From CAG-873 sp910578365 (GTDB lineage Bacteria > Bacteroidota > Bacteroidia > Bacteroidales > Muribaculaceae), in the NCBI GenBank assembly GCA_951635545.1, contig OX620685.1, forward strand, positions 3,162,001-3,226,000: a DNA stretch of 64,000 bases. The letters are read 5' to 3'. The notes beneath the pieces were generated by a model. That model was not told the origin of the DNA. It was given only the letters and a program-made list of their open reading frames with translations, and searched no databases. Every line of letters begins with the position of its first letter. Position 1 is the first letter of the stretch. Position numbers and translations under genes: made by a program. Positions 37,323 through 45,589 of the stretch are shown in pieces.

Positions 37323-37568
37323 ATGGATTGCCGAAAACACACAGTTGAGATTGTATCGGAACTACTCTACACCGTAGCATATGCCTCCAGATACCTCGGT
37401 GTCCACCGATGCACAATCTACGATTACATCAAGCATCCGGAGAGACCATTGAGATTCTTCCATTCCCCGGATGAGAGAAGGCTACTGTTCAGAGGAGCAG
37501 ACTTGATAGCCTACAAAAAAGCGGGCCTTCCGAAGAAGGGTAGAAAACGTAAGACTGGAAACCAGTAA
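37323..37568 (+). CDS. Excisionase-like helix-turn-helix protein
   Basis: This 81-residue protein has a MerR/excisionase-type helix-turn-helix (LYTVAYASRYLGVHRCTIYD and then KHPERPLRFF) and a basic tail (KKGRKRK). Such proteins direct excision or regulate mobile-element genes in Bacteroides. It lies just beyond IS110 element B and faces a block of minus-strand cargo genes. Confidence 0.75.
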   Translation: MDCRKHTVEIVSELLYTVAYASRYLGVHRCTIYDYIKHPERPLRFFHSPDERRLLFRGADLIAYKKAGLPKKGRKRKTGNQ

Positions 37569-37584
37569 CAACCTTTATCCATAT

Positions 37585-37965
37585 TCAGTTCCAGCGGTAC
37601 CACGGAAAGTTGAGAAGTTTATCCCCTCCCTCAGCGATTTCGGAAAGGTCTAAGGCGAGAAGCCAGGCACGGGTGCGTATGTCATCCATGTCTGTCACAG
37701 CTTGAAAATACCGTGACGGGGATAAGTCACCGGATATTTCAATCCACTCGCCGGCATAACGCTCGGGGTCGAGCGCATCGACAAAGGAGATGATCTCGTT
37801 GACGAGTGTGCCGACAAGTCCATCGGTCAGCTCGGCGGTGAAGCTGAACTGCAAGCCGCCGAGCGTCCGCCGATGGAAATCGAAGAAGAAGCCGTCCTCA
37901 CTATCGGTTATCGAGACCTGCCAGCCATTCTTGACTGCTATCTTAATTATATCACTATGTAACAT
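37585..37965 (-). CDS. Conserved mobile-element protein, unknown (paralogue of the next gene)
   Basis: This 126-residue acidic protein (VKNGWQVSITDSEDGFFFDF, SFTAELTDGLVGTLVNEI) has no function I recognise. It shares length, strand order and spacing of aromatic and acidic residues with the 125-residue product of the next gene (38072-38449), so the two are probably old duplicates. It is last in a block of six small same-strand genes. Confidence 0.7.
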   Translation of the reverse strand: MLHSDIIKIAVKNGWQVSITDSEDGFFFDFHRRTLGGLQFSFTAELTDGLVGTLVNEIISFVDALDPERYAGEWIEISGDLSPSRYFQAVTDMDDIRTRAWLLALDLSEIAEGGDKLLNFPWYRWN

Positions 37966-38071
37966 GCCTACTTACTCGTTTTTCATAAATTAATTGGGTA
38001 CAATTCCGCGCACTCAGACCTGCCATGTCCGTGATGGATATGGCAGGTCGCTTTGTGGGTTTAAAGGGAAA

Positions 38072-38449
38072 TCAGTATTCTTCGGGAACCTCCATTTCCT
38101 TTATAGCGTCCAAAAGCTCCCCTATCATCTTCTCGGTGGCTTCCATATCTTCAAGCACGGCTCTCATTCTGTAGGGAGCGCCGTTTCTGCCATGCCCGAA
38201 CTGGTCAAGCCAGATATATGTCTCGGAGTCAACATCAAATCCCTCATAGTAATTGTCGATGTCCTCGATAAGAGAGTTGATGTTGGCGCATTTCATTGTG
38301 GCGTTGAAGGAAAAATCGCGTCCGGCAGGGCTGTACTTGCCAAACTCAAACTCACTTTTCTGCTCCTTATAGATGATGCCCGCTTCCACATGCCAGCCTT
38401 TGGCTTCGGCACATGCAACCACCGCATCGGTCAAATCGTCGATATACAT
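38072..38449 (-). CDS. Conserved mobile-element protein, unknown
   Basis: This 125-residue acidic protein (AEAKGWHVEAGIIYKEQKSE, RDFSFNATMKCANINSLIED, WLDQFGHGRNGAPYRMRAVL) is of a type seen in Bacteroides conjugative and mobilizable elements. I know of no assigned function. It resembles the product of 37585-37965. Its high charge would fit a DNA-mimic or anti-restriction role, but nothing in the sequence proves it. Confidence 0.7.
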   Translation of the reverse strand: MYIDDLTDAVVACAEAKGWHVEAGIIYKEQKSEFEFGKYSPAGRDFSFNATMKCANINSLIEDIDNYYEGFDVDSETYIWLDQFGHGRNGAPYRMRAVLEDMEATEKMIGELLDAIKEMEVPEEY

Positions 38450-38504
38450 AGTCTTTAGGTGTTTGTGTCAGCCGTGGCGGAGAGTGCCACGGCTGACAGG
38501 TTGA

Positions 38505-38867
38505 TTAATCCTCGAACCTTGCGAGAAACTTCTGCAAGCGGTCATCGCGGAGGTTCTTCAAGGCGGTCGGCTTGAAGTCCGGCTGTTGTCTCACTTGCAA
38601 TTTGCCATAACCCTGCGCGGTTAGGTCAAGCTCTACACCGGAGAGTTCTTTCAGCGACACATAGCCGTATTCATCTTCAAGCAAGCCTATGACTATGCCG
38701 AACATGATAGTGTCATCGCCCTCCCTTTCGCCCTCAAGTATGAACCATCGGGCAGAGCCTATTGCGAATATTGCACGGCATATCGCTTCCTTTCCCTTGC
38801 CGTCCTGGGAGTATAGTGGGAAGCCGTTTAAGGTTTCCTCCAATTGTGGTGTCTGTAGTCTGCACAT
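38505..38867 (-). CDS. DUF2958 domain protein
   Basis: From the ATG at 38867 the protein has 120 residues. The segment ARWFILEGEREGDDTIMFGI then VIGLLEDEYGYVSLKEL matches DUF2958, a family common on plasmids and conjugative elements with no settled function. A TTG three codons earlier is possible. The preceding 55-codon gene ends 2 bases before this ATG. Confidence 0.78.
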   Translation of the reverse strand: MCRLQTPQLEETLNGFPLYSQDGKGKEAICRAIFAIGSARWFILEGEREGDDTIMFGIVIGLLEDEYGYVSLKELSGVELDLTAQGYGKLQVRQQPDFKPTALKNLRDDRLQKFLARFED

Positions 38868-38868
38868 A

Positions 38869-39036
38869 TCAATCAAATTCTATTTCGTCATCATAAAGTT
38901 CTATTCTCGCTCCGCTGCTCAACTCGATTATAAAGCGGTAGCCATTGCGTCCTACTATTGTTCCTCTGTGGTAGCCTCGCCACGGCTCTTTGAGTTCACA
39001 CTGCCGTCCGTATTCGGGGAAATCGGTATCTTCCAT
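38869..39036 (-). CDS. Small mobile-element protein, 55 residues
   Basis: The ATG at 39036 gives MEDTDFPEYGRQCELKEPWR, later RGTIVGRNGYRFIIELSSGA, ending in an acidic tail. The pattern looks like a small beta-barrel (SH3-like) domain. A longer frame extends upstream but overlaps the next gene. The tight spacing with both neighbours (4 bases and 1 base) supports translation of this short form. Confidence 0.55.
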   Translation of the reverse strand: MEDTDFPEYGRQCELKEPWRGYHRGTIVGRNGYRFIIELSSGARIELYDDEIEFD

Positions 39037-39040
39037 GTCA

Positions 39041-39358
39041 TTATCCGTTTTTAAGTTCTGCGTAATCAGCGTCATATATGAGGTCACAGTCAACAAGATG
39101 TCCGTAAGCCTCGTCAGCGATGCGCGATGCCCACTCGTTGCGCTCGTCATAACGACCTTTGCGGTAGTTGTATGCAAGAGCCTTCATGTAGCTGAGCATG
39201 ACCTTGAAAGCCTGCTGTTGCAGGTAGCGGTGCATGGTGGTCATAGCCATTCCGGTCTTTTCGGTGCTGCTCACTTTGCCGTTGACAAAGTTCTCAAACT
39301 CCATCACAAACGCCTTGTCGCCCTCGGCGATATTCATAAAGTCGATGTCTGTATTCAT
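39041..39358 (-). CDS. Conserved mobile-element protein, unknown
   Basis: This 105-residue, mostly helical protein (GMAMTTMHRYLQQQAFKVML, DERNEWASRIADEAYGHLVD) belongs to the same cargo block. I do not recognise a named family. It starts 12 bases after the preceding gene stops. Confidence 0.65.
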   Translation of the reverse strand: MNTDIDFMNIAEGDKAFVMEFENFVNGKVSSTEKTGMAMTTMHRYLQQQAFKVMLSYMKALAYNYRKGRYDERNEWASRIADEAYGHLVDCDLIYDADYAELKNG

Positions 39359-39370
39359 GTCGGGTGGAAA

Positions 39371-39565
39371 TTAGATTGTTGCCTGATTGTAGATTTGGGG
39401 TTCGGGCGACACATTATAGATATAGTCGCCACAACGTACCAAAAGGCAGTCCGCTCCATAGTAGAGCTTCTTCATGCCTCGGACACTTCCTGTCCTGTGG
39501 AAATTTGGGAAGCGGTTGATGCCTACACGCTTACCCTCTTCAATAGTCATTCTTTTTACTCTCAT
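39371..39565 (-). CDS. Small mobile-element protein, 64 residues
   Basis: This is the first gene of the minus-strand cargo block (MRVKRMTIEEGKRVGINRFP, later YGADCLLVRCGDYIYNV). It is basic at the N-terminus. I recognise no family. Confidence 0.6.
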   Translation of the reverse strand: MRVKRMTIEEGKRVGINRFPNFHRTGSVRGMKKLYYGADCLLVRCGDYIYNVSPEPQIYNQATI

Positions 39566-39954
39566 AGTTCCTTATGTTTGAAGTTCAAGTTCTTTTCCCT
39601 TTTGTGAAGCTCTTTGAGCTTCTTCGGCAGGGCTGGCCGTTTTTCGTGCAAGCCAACAACTGCGGCCAAGAGGGAACATAAGGCAAGTGTGGAGTCAGCG
39701 GCAAGATCGGGATACCCAAATTTTGGAGGCACGAGAAAATTTGTGGAGGCTCACGGTCGCGGACGCAGACGGAAAGCGCAGCGTCACTTGACGTTGTGCC
39801 CGGACGCAGTAATTTCGCACCGAAAAACGCCTTCCTGCCAGAAGAGCAAATCGACACAACCTGAAAATGAGGGTTCCTTTGATGAATTGTGTCCAAAGAT
39901 TGCATACTTTGCGAAATAATTAGTAAATTTGCGTTATATTCAATAAGGAAGACT
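39566..39954. other. GC-rich non-coding stretch between cargo block and XRE gene
   Basis: No gene is supported. Frames are open on both strands for 39614-39919, but neither resembles a known protein and both are rich in Arg, Ser and Lys of the kind read from non-coding GC-rich DNA. A short hairpin AAGCTCTTTGAGCTT lies at 39606-39620. TAAATTTG at 39924-39931 is a likely -7 box for the XRE gene. Confidence 0.45.
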
Positions 39955-40197
39955 ATGAAAGAAGATTTGAACAGGCTTAAAATAGTTCTTGCAGAGCATA
40001 AGAAGACTAATAAATGGCTTGCCGACCAGTTGAAGAAAGACCCGGCTACCGTTTCAAAATGGTGTACCAATAATACCCAGCCGTCACTGGAAACACTTAG
40101 GGATATCGCTAATCTTCTTGAAATAGACATCAAAGAACTTATCAATTCCACCAGAGTTTCAACACCCGAGGTGATGTATGTGAAAATCAAAGGGTAA
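39955..40197 (+). CDS. XRE-family regulator 1
   Basis: The ATG at 39955 gives 80 residues, almost all helix-turn-helix (KTNKWLADQLKKDPATVSKW and CTNNTQPSLETLRDIANLLE). It shares its recognition helix and the NRLKxVLAExxxTNKWLA start with the protein at 43271-43471. It lies 24 bases before the AlbA_2 gene, so it probably controls it. Confidence 0.82.
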   Translation: MKEDLNRLKIVLAEHKKTNKWLADQLKKDPATVSKWCTNNTQPSLETLRDIANLLEIDIKELINSTRVSTPEVMYVKIKG

Positions 40198-40221
40198 CTC
40201 CATTGAAATATAATATCAATT

Positions 40222-41796
40222 ATGAAAATTACCGCTGAATATATCAAGGAGCTTGTCAATCATGGAGAGCATTCCTCGGTTGAAATGAAGAAGTGTAAGA
40301 AGTCTGTGCCGGATTCGGTATGGGAGACTTATTCAGCTTTCGCCAATACCCGTGGCGGTGTTATCTTGTTAGGCGTTTACGAAAACAAGGAGAAGCCTCT
40401 TGCCGAAAGATTTGAGATTATCGGAGTCATGGATTCAAATAAGGTCGTCACCGATTTCTTCAACCAGTTGCATAATCCGCAGAAGGTAAACCGTAGCGTG
40501 CTTGTCGACAGCGACGTACGAATTGTGAAGGTTGATGGAATGGATGTAATCTACATAAATGTTCCTGAGGCTGACTATCGTCAAAAGCCAATATACATCA
40601 ATCAGAAGTTGGAGCAAGGCACCTATAAGAGAGGCCACGAGGGAGACCGACAAGTGACCAAAGAGGAGCTAGCCCTCTTGCTTCGTGACAGTTCAGACAA
40701 TACCGACTCTCAGATTATAGAGCATTACGGTATGGAGGATATTGACGCTGAGACTCTTGAAAAGTATCGCCGGTCATTCAATACTCTGAATCCGGGACAT
40801 GCTTACGAAGAACTCAACGATCGAGACTTCCTGATTCAAATGGGTGGCTATGACATAAACCGTCAGAAAGGCATTGAGGGAATAACCATGGCCGGACTTT
40901 TGATGTTTGGCAAAGGGATTCATATCCACAAGAACTTTCCGAATTTCAGACTTGATTATCTTGACCTGATTGATATTGAGCCGGGCGACAGTAAGAAATG
41001 GAATGATAGACTTACTGACGACGGCCGTTGGGAGCATAATCTGTATAACTTCCTTGTTTTGGCTCTGCGCAAACTACTTTTCACACTGCCATCAGAGGGT
41101 AAACTTGAAGGAACAGTAAGACGCGATGGAGGCCCGCTCCATGAAGCAGTCAGGGAGGCAATGATCAACTGCATCACGTATTGCGACTACCTTCTTGGAG
41201 GCGTGCTGCGTATTGACCGTCGTACTGACAGGATTGTGATGCGGAATCCCGGTACGCTCCGAATCTCCCCCGAGCGTATATACAATGGCGACTATACCCA
41301 GGCTCGCAACAGTACAATCCAGAAGATGCTGCGAATGATAGGATTCGGTGATAATATAGGGTCCGGCTTCATGAAGATAATCAAGGCGTGGGACACCCTC
41401 GGATTCAACGATCCTGAAATTCATGAAGAGCCGGAAGTAAAAGAGGTTTGGCTTACACTTCCTTTATCTGTGAAATCACAGATAAATTCACAGACAGATT
41501 CACAGATAAACAACGGAGATAATATTAAAGGTTACAGCGGAGTAGATATTGATGACAATTCAGATTCACAGATAATTTCACGCATAAATTCACATCCGGA
41601 TTTATCTGTTATCCAACGCTCAATCCTTAATCAGATGGTCTCATTCCCTGAATCTTCAATAGAGGAAATCGCCAATGCGCTTGGAATGAAACCCGAGTCA
41701 ATACGTTATCAACGCCGACTTATGCAGGACAAAGTCGTTACCGAAAAGACAGGCTCTAACAAAGCCGGTCGATGGAAGATAACTTTTATAGGATGA
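40222..41796 (+). CDS. AlbA_2 / Schlafen-type ATP-binding protein
   Basis: The N-terminal part of this 524-residue protein is an AlbA_2 (Schlafen-like) domain (SSVEMKKCKKSVPDSVWETY then FANTRGGVILLGVYE). The middle and C-terminal part resembles the RecG-like/HATPase_c_4 region (PLHEAVREAMINCITYCDYL, RIVMRNPGTLRIS, MIGFGDNIGSGFMKIIKAWD). A winged-helix end follows a linker of SQIN-type repeats (41469-41600). Such proteins occur as regulators or defence-associated factors; the function here is unknown. The preceding XRE gene is its likely regulator. Confidence 0.82.
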   Translation: MKITAEYIKELVNHGEHSSVEMKKCKKSVPDSVWETYSAFANTRGGVILLGVYENKEKPLAERFEIIGVMDSNKVVTDFFNQLHNPQKVNRSVLVDSDVRIVKVDGMDVIYINVPEADYRQKPIYINQKLEQGTYKRGHEGDRQVTKEELALLLRDSSDNTDSQIIEHYGMEDIDAETLEKYRRSFNTLNPGHAYEELNDRDFLIQMGGYDINRQKGIEGITMAGLLMFGKGIHIHKNFPNFRLDYLDLIDIEPGDSKKWNDRLTDDGRWEHNLYNFLVLALRKLLFTLPSEGKLEGTVRRDGGPLHEAVREAMINCITYCDYLLGGVLRIDRRTDRIVMRNPGTLRISPERIYNGDYTQARNSTIQKMLRMIGFGDNIGSGFMKIIKAWDTLGFNDPEIHEEPEVKEVWLTLPLSVKSQINSQTDSQINNGDNIKGYSGVDIDDNSDSQIISRINSHPDLSVIQRSILNQMVSFPESSIEEIANALGMKPESIRYQRRLMQDKVVTEKTGSNKAGRWKITFIG

Positions 41797-41818
41797 TATG
41801 ACCGGAGATTCTACTAAT

Positions 41819-41946
41819 CAATAGTTCGGTAAAATTTGCATATTCAATTGAATATCAATAAGATGCAACAACAATTCAATATCAATGCAAACTATTGTGT
41901 ATCAGTGCGATACAGCTATGCCTGCTCAAAAATTACCGAACTGTTG
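41819..41946. mobile_element. MITE-like 128-bp element of unknown family
   Basis: The ends CAATAGTTCGGTAA (41819-41832) and TTACCGAACTGTTG (41933-41946) are inverted repeats with one mismatch. They are flanked by the direct repeat ACTAAT at 41813-41818 and 41947-41952. A perfect 16-bp palindrome lies inside at 41840-41855. There is no coding frame. The layout is that of a non-autonomous transposon, but no matching full element is in the window. Confidence 0.6.
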
Positions 41947-42032
41947 ACTAATGTAATCCAAGAGATAAAGAAGCTGTAAAACCTGGAATATGAAATAATT
42001 GTTGTAACTTTGTAATCTAACAGTACGGAATT

Positions 42033-42242
42033 ATGTCAGAACAAGAAATGAATTCATATCGCTTCACTTCGGGACAAGAACCGAGTGACGAGATGCTGGC
42101 TCAGCTTATGAAGGAGGTTGCCCATGATGCCAAAGTGCGTCAGGAGCAGGCAACCGCTGCCTATTTCTCTGAAATGCGTCGAGAAGCCGAAGTCGTAAAG
42201 GCTAAATGGGCTGATCGCATTAACAGTGCAATAAATGGTTAA
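42033..42242 (+). CDS. Putative antitoxin of the zeta-type toxin
   Basis: This is a 69-residue, helical, charged protein (GQEPSDEMLAQLMKEVAHDA, later REAEVVKAKWADRINSAING). Its stop overlaps the toxin start by 8 bases, the normal arrangement of an antitoxin-toxin pair. A TAACTTTG box at 42005-42012 lies 20 bases before the ATG. It has no recognisable epsilon-antitoxin likeness, so the role is inferred from context. Confidence 0.65.
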   Translation: MSEQEMNSYRFTSGQEPSDEMLAQLMKEVAHDAKVRQEQATAAYFSEMRREAEVVKAKWADRINSAING

Positions 42243-42840
42243 AGCTGGGAGAAAGCCGGAACTCATAGTGATAGCCGGGCCTAACGGGTCCGGTAAGACT
42301 TCTGTAACCCAGAAATTCCTTCATCACGAATGGGCTGATGGCACTGTCTATATCAATCCCGACCAGATTGCCAATGATAAATTCGGCGATTGGAACTCTC
42401 GGGAGGCTGTGCTACAGGCAGCCAACTATTGCGCCGAATGGCGTGAGCAGTGCCTCCGAGACAAAGTGAGTTTTGTGTTTGAGACAGTCTTCTCCGCTGA
42501 AGACAAGATAGACTTTCTTGTCCGTGCTAAGGAAGCCGGATTCTTTATCCGTGTATTCTTTATATCCACAAGTCATCCGTCCATCAATGCCTCCCGAATA
42601 GCAAAGAGGGTTATGGAGGGAGGACATGATGTGCCAATCCGGAAGATAATATCCCGATATACCAAGTCTATAATCAACTGCGAGGCGATAGCATCGTTGG
42701 TTGACCGCTTGTACGTCTATGACAATTCGGTCAATGACCGGGACGCGCAGATTCAGTTCAGACTGACAGACGGCAGACTTGAAAAGATGTATGTCGATGA
42801 ACTTCCGGCTTGGGCCAAAAATATCATACCTGATCAATAA
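42235..42840 (+). CDS. Zeta-toxin-family P-loop kinase
   Basis: The protein has 201 residues. The Walker A motif is GPNGSGKTSVTQKF, followed by YINPDQIA, FVFETVFS and ISTSHPSINASRIAKRVMEG with the Arg-rich substrate part. This fits zeta toxins, which phosphorylate UDP-N-acetylglucosamine and poison wall synthesis. The small upstream gene overlaps it as the likely antitoxin. Some family members are simple metabolic kinases, so toxicity is inferred. Confidence 0.83.
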   Translation: MVKAGRKPELIVIAGPNGSGKTSVTQKFLHHEWADGTVYINPDQIANDKFGDWNSREAVLQAANYCAEWREQCLRDKVSFVFETVFSAEDKIDFLVRAKEAGFFIRVFFISTSHPSINASRIAKRVMEGGHDVPIRKIISRYTKSIINCEAIASLVDRLYVYDNSVNDRDAQIQFRLTDGRLEKMYVDELPAWAKNIIPDQ

Positions 42841-43163
42841 TGAAAATCACCACCATATCAGACGAACAGATTTACGCTCTTGAACAGGCAATTCGTTCCG
42901 CCGTTCAGGAGCGTATTGATACCGACCCGGATGTAGCCGACTGTTATCTGAGGATAGACCCGGATAAATGGCTTGTCCAAGTGATGTATGTCGAGGAAAG
43001 CAATCTGACCGCCCCCAACCGCGACGTGGCTCTGCTCAACCTCATGTACGACCTCAAGGATTCATACGGCGGCAACAAGATATGGATGCTCGATGACCAA
43101 GCCATCCGCCGTCTTGCCGAATCCTACGGAGAACTGCTTGAAATGGACCTTTGCCTGAACTAA
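42840..43163 (+). CDS. Unknown protein coupled to the toxin gene
   Basis: This 107-residue acidic protein (ALEQAIRSAVQERIDTDPDV, later LLNLMYDLKDSYGGNKIWML) starts with an ATG that overlaps the toxin stop by one base. I do not recognise a family. Close coupling suggests it is part of the toxin operon, perhaps as a third component. Confidence 0.65.
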   Translation: MKITTISDEQIYALEQAIRSAVQERIDTDPDVADCYLRIDPDKWLVQVMYVEESNLTAPNRDVALLNLMYDLKDSYGGNKIWMLDDQAIRRLAESYGELLEMDLCLN

Positions 43164-43270
43164 TAATGAAATAAGTTCATTTTGTTGTTTGTGTGGCAAA
43201 TTTATTCGACCAAAAACCTATGATTTGTCGTTGTTTTTTGCTAACTTTGCAAGTGGAAACATAATCGATT

Positions 43271-43471
43271 ATGGAAACAACCGACTTGAACCGACTGAAA
43301 GTAGTATTGGCTGAAAAGAGGCGTACCAACAAGTGGTTGGCCGAGCAATTGGGCAAGGATCCGACCACTATCTCTAAGTGGTGTACCAACTCAAGCCAAC
43401 CCGACTTGGCAAGCCTTATCAAGATGGCGAAGCTACTTGAAGTCGAATTGACAGAATTAGTAAGAATGTAA
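43271..43471 (+). CDS. XRE-family regulator 2
   Basis: This 66-residue protein is a short paralogue of the XRE protein at 39955-40197. KRRTNKWLAEQLGKDPTTIS and KWCTNSSQPDLASLIKMAKL align with it without gaps. A TAACTTTG box lies at 43242-43249. The shared recognition helix suggests that both bind related operators. Confidence 0.82.
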   Translation: METTDLNRLKVVLAEKRRTNKWLAEQLGKDPTTISKWCTNSSQPDLASLIKMAKLLEVELTELVRM

Positions 43472-43478
43472 AAACTTA

Positions 43479-43637
43479 ATGGCCATGGACAAGAAAGAAA
43501 TACTTGAACAGCAGATTGCAAAGCTTGCGGAAGTGATTGACTCCCTTAAAAAGAACATCCCTGAAGAGAAGTTTGTCGATGAGGTCAGCTTCCTCTCGAT
43601 AGTGAAGGACAAGCTCGCAGACCAGTGCGGTGAGTAA
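43479..43637 (+). CDS. Short coiled-coil protein, 52 residues
   Basis: The ATG at 43479, 7 bases after the XRE stop, opens a frame ending with TAA at 43635-43637. It reads MAMDKKEILEQQIAKLAEVI, then DSLKKNIPEEKFVDEVSFLS. It is highly charged and helical with heptad-like leucines and isoleucines. Its close spacing with the XRE gene makes it likely to be translated. Function unknown. Confidence 0.6.
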   Translation: MAMDKKEILEQQIAKLAEVIDSLKKNIPEEKFVDEVSFLSIVKDKLADQCGE

Positions 43638-43676
43638 GCACACACATTTATAAACCGACATAAAACCGATACACAT

Positions 43677-43943
43677 ATGGCTATAAACGTATATGTCATC
43701 TCCGAACCATCCATCATTGACTTTATCGAGGACGGAGATTTGGAAGGCTTCAAGGAAGAACTTTCCATAGATGACACTCTCATATTTCATGACCCGGAGA
43801 CATTCGACACAGAAGCGGAGGTCATAGCCTTCACCAGCTGTATAGCATACGGGCTTGACGATCGTGCCCCGGCATCCCGTGCCATACTCCGTTCCGACAT
43901 CGAAGAGGATTTGCCGTTCATCGAGGCCATCGAGAACTATTGA
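43677..43943 (+). CDS. Unknown acidic protein, 88 residues
   Basis: The very acidic product (SIIDFIEDGDLEGFKEELSI, TFDTEAEVIAFTSCIAYGLD) has no recognisable family. It follows the short coiled-coil gene by 39 bases on the same strand. Its charge would fit a DNA-mimic, but that is only a thought. Confidence 0.6.
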   Translation: MAINVYVISEPSIIDFIEDGDLEGFKEELSIDDTLIFHDPETFDTEAEVIAFTSCIAYGLDDRAPASRAILRSDIEEDLPFIEAIENY

Positions 43944-44012
43944 CGATTGTCTTAAGATGACGGTTTAAAATACACCATTTTAGCTTATTGAAAACTTTAA
44001 CAGAATGTAAAC

Positions 44013-44348
44013 ATGATTATAAAATATTCGCGTGAATTTCTACCAATGACATATTCCCGAAGCGAATTATCAGTGCTTATAAATGAATTTATCAACGAGA
44101 ACGAAAGCTTTTCTTTTAAGCAAATTTGTTCGTTTATATTCAATAGAGCAAATCTGGAAGGTCGTCTTCGTAAAGAGAAAGACACTCAGTATCAAGGTGG
44201 AATTGAAATATCTTATTCCGATGAAACAATAATTAGTCAGACATTGTGGAAGTTAATCCATGAAAAGAAAATTTTCATCAATTTCTCCACAAATCCCTAT
44301 TGCACACATCGAAACGAGGTTGAATTTCATCGCGCAATAGCTGATTGA
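44013..44348 (+). CDS. Unknown protein next to vsr
   Basis: This 111-residue protein (YSRSELSVLINEFINENESF, later SYSDETIISQTLWKLIHEKK) is AT-rich in codon use compared with the core genes. Its TGA overlaps the ATG of the dead vsr gene, so the two were co-translated. It may start at 44046 instead. No family is recognised. Confidence 0.6.
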   Translation: MIIKYSREFLPMTYSRSELSVLINEFINENESFSFKQICSFIFNRANLEGRLRKEKDTQYQGGIEISYSDETIISQTLWKLIHEKKIFINFSTNPYCTHRNEVEFHRAIAD

Positions 44349-44855
44349 TGGCCGACACGATGACTCCGGAACAGCGTAGCCGCTGAATGGCGGCTATCAA
44401 GGGGAAGGATACAAAGCCGGAACTGATAGTCCGGAAATATCTCTTCTCCCGTGGTCTTCGTTTCCGTCTGCAAGTCAAGAATCTCTCCGGCAAGGCGGAC
44501 ATTGTTCTGCCGAAGTACAAGGCTGTGATTTTCGTCAACGGCTGCTTTTGGCACGGCCATGAAGATCGCCGCTACTACCGCCTCCCCAAGAACTAATGTC
44601 GAGTTCTGGCAGGAGAAGATAAGCCGCAATATCGAGCGCGACCTCCGGACAGAAGCCGAACTTACCACTCTTGGATGGAGCGTCATCCGAGTATGGGAGT
44701 GCGAAATCAAGACCATTGCGCAGCGAGAGGCGACTCTCGACAGACTTTATAGGCGCATCGTCGGAGACAAGCCCGTGCATACCTATATTCCTGAAAATGT
44801 TGGCACACCTATGGCCGCCGAACCTTCGGCAAGCTATGGGAAATCAGGATTGTAG
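44348..44855 (+). pseudogene. vsr: Very short patch repair endonuclease (Vsr), inactivated
   Basis: The parts together read MADTMTPEQRSR, stop, MAAIKGKDTKPELIVRKYLF, GKADIVLPKYKAVIFVNGCF, WHGHEDRRYYRLPK, then TNVEFWQEKISRNIERD and VIRVWECEI. This is Vsr, which nicks at T-G mismatches left by cytosine methylation. A TGA interrupts it at 44384-44386. One extra A near 44592 (AAGAACTAAT instead of AAGACTAAT) shifts the frame. No cytosine methyltransferase is in the window. Two separate lesions make it a pseudogene. Confidence 0.88.
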
Positions 44856-45589
44856 CGATTTTAACAGATGTGTGCCCAATTCTTTCCCATCTGTGTCACG
44901 GCTCTTTCATTTAAACTAAAATAAAAAGCATGACTTCCCCTACCCGGTTCATTGTGAATCGGGCAATATTCTGTGTCTGTCTGTCAACGAGTTATTCTGG
45001 TGTCAAAATCTTATTTTTTTCATTTTTGGCTTAAAAATCGCATCAGCCGAGTAAAGCTCATTGAGATATGTCTCATCAGTTCGGCTATGCCTTTATTCTT
45101 ATCCGATCGTTTTTTGCGAAGTCCTTTCCATATTGAGAACACCGAGTAAACTATTCTCTGTATGGTGTCGAGGTTTCGGGCGGCTCTTGTCGACTTACGT
45201 TTTATATTGTCCTGCTGGAGATTGTAGTCCAGGCCCCAGTGCATGCTTTCTATCGACCAGTGGTTGCGCACGATGATTCCGATCTTCGGAGTCTTCGTAG
45301 GCATACTGCTGACATACAGGCGTTTTTCCGAAGTGCGCATCCCTGTTGACTTTTTGACTGTAGATGATTCATACTCTATGATGGTCATGTTTCCGCCCCA
45401 CTTCTCTTTGTCGGCGATAATGTCCAGTCCGTCATATACGCGGTAGGTTCTCGTCTCTATCCTGCCGTGGGCCAGTTCGGGACCTTCGGTGTAAGAATAT
45501 ACCGGTGTGTGTTCCACTAGCCTGTCCTCAATGCCGTATCGCAATGACGGCTGGTTGGCTTTGAGTTCTATCAGAAAGTCACCCCCTTC

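Noticed and set aside
39585..40259. 224-codon minus-strand frame over the XRE gene and the GC-rich stretch
   Set aside because: It is antisense to a clear helix-turn-helix gene and has no recognisable domain.
41819..41946. Retron-type non-coding RNA before the toxin operon
   Set aside because: The palindromic layout raised the idea, but there is no reverse transcriptase gene nearby and the flanking direct repeats favour a transposon.
44559..44855. A separate 98-residue gene after the first vsr part
   Set aside because: It is the C-terminal half of Vsr in a shifted frame (NVEFWQEKI, VWECEI), not an independent gene.
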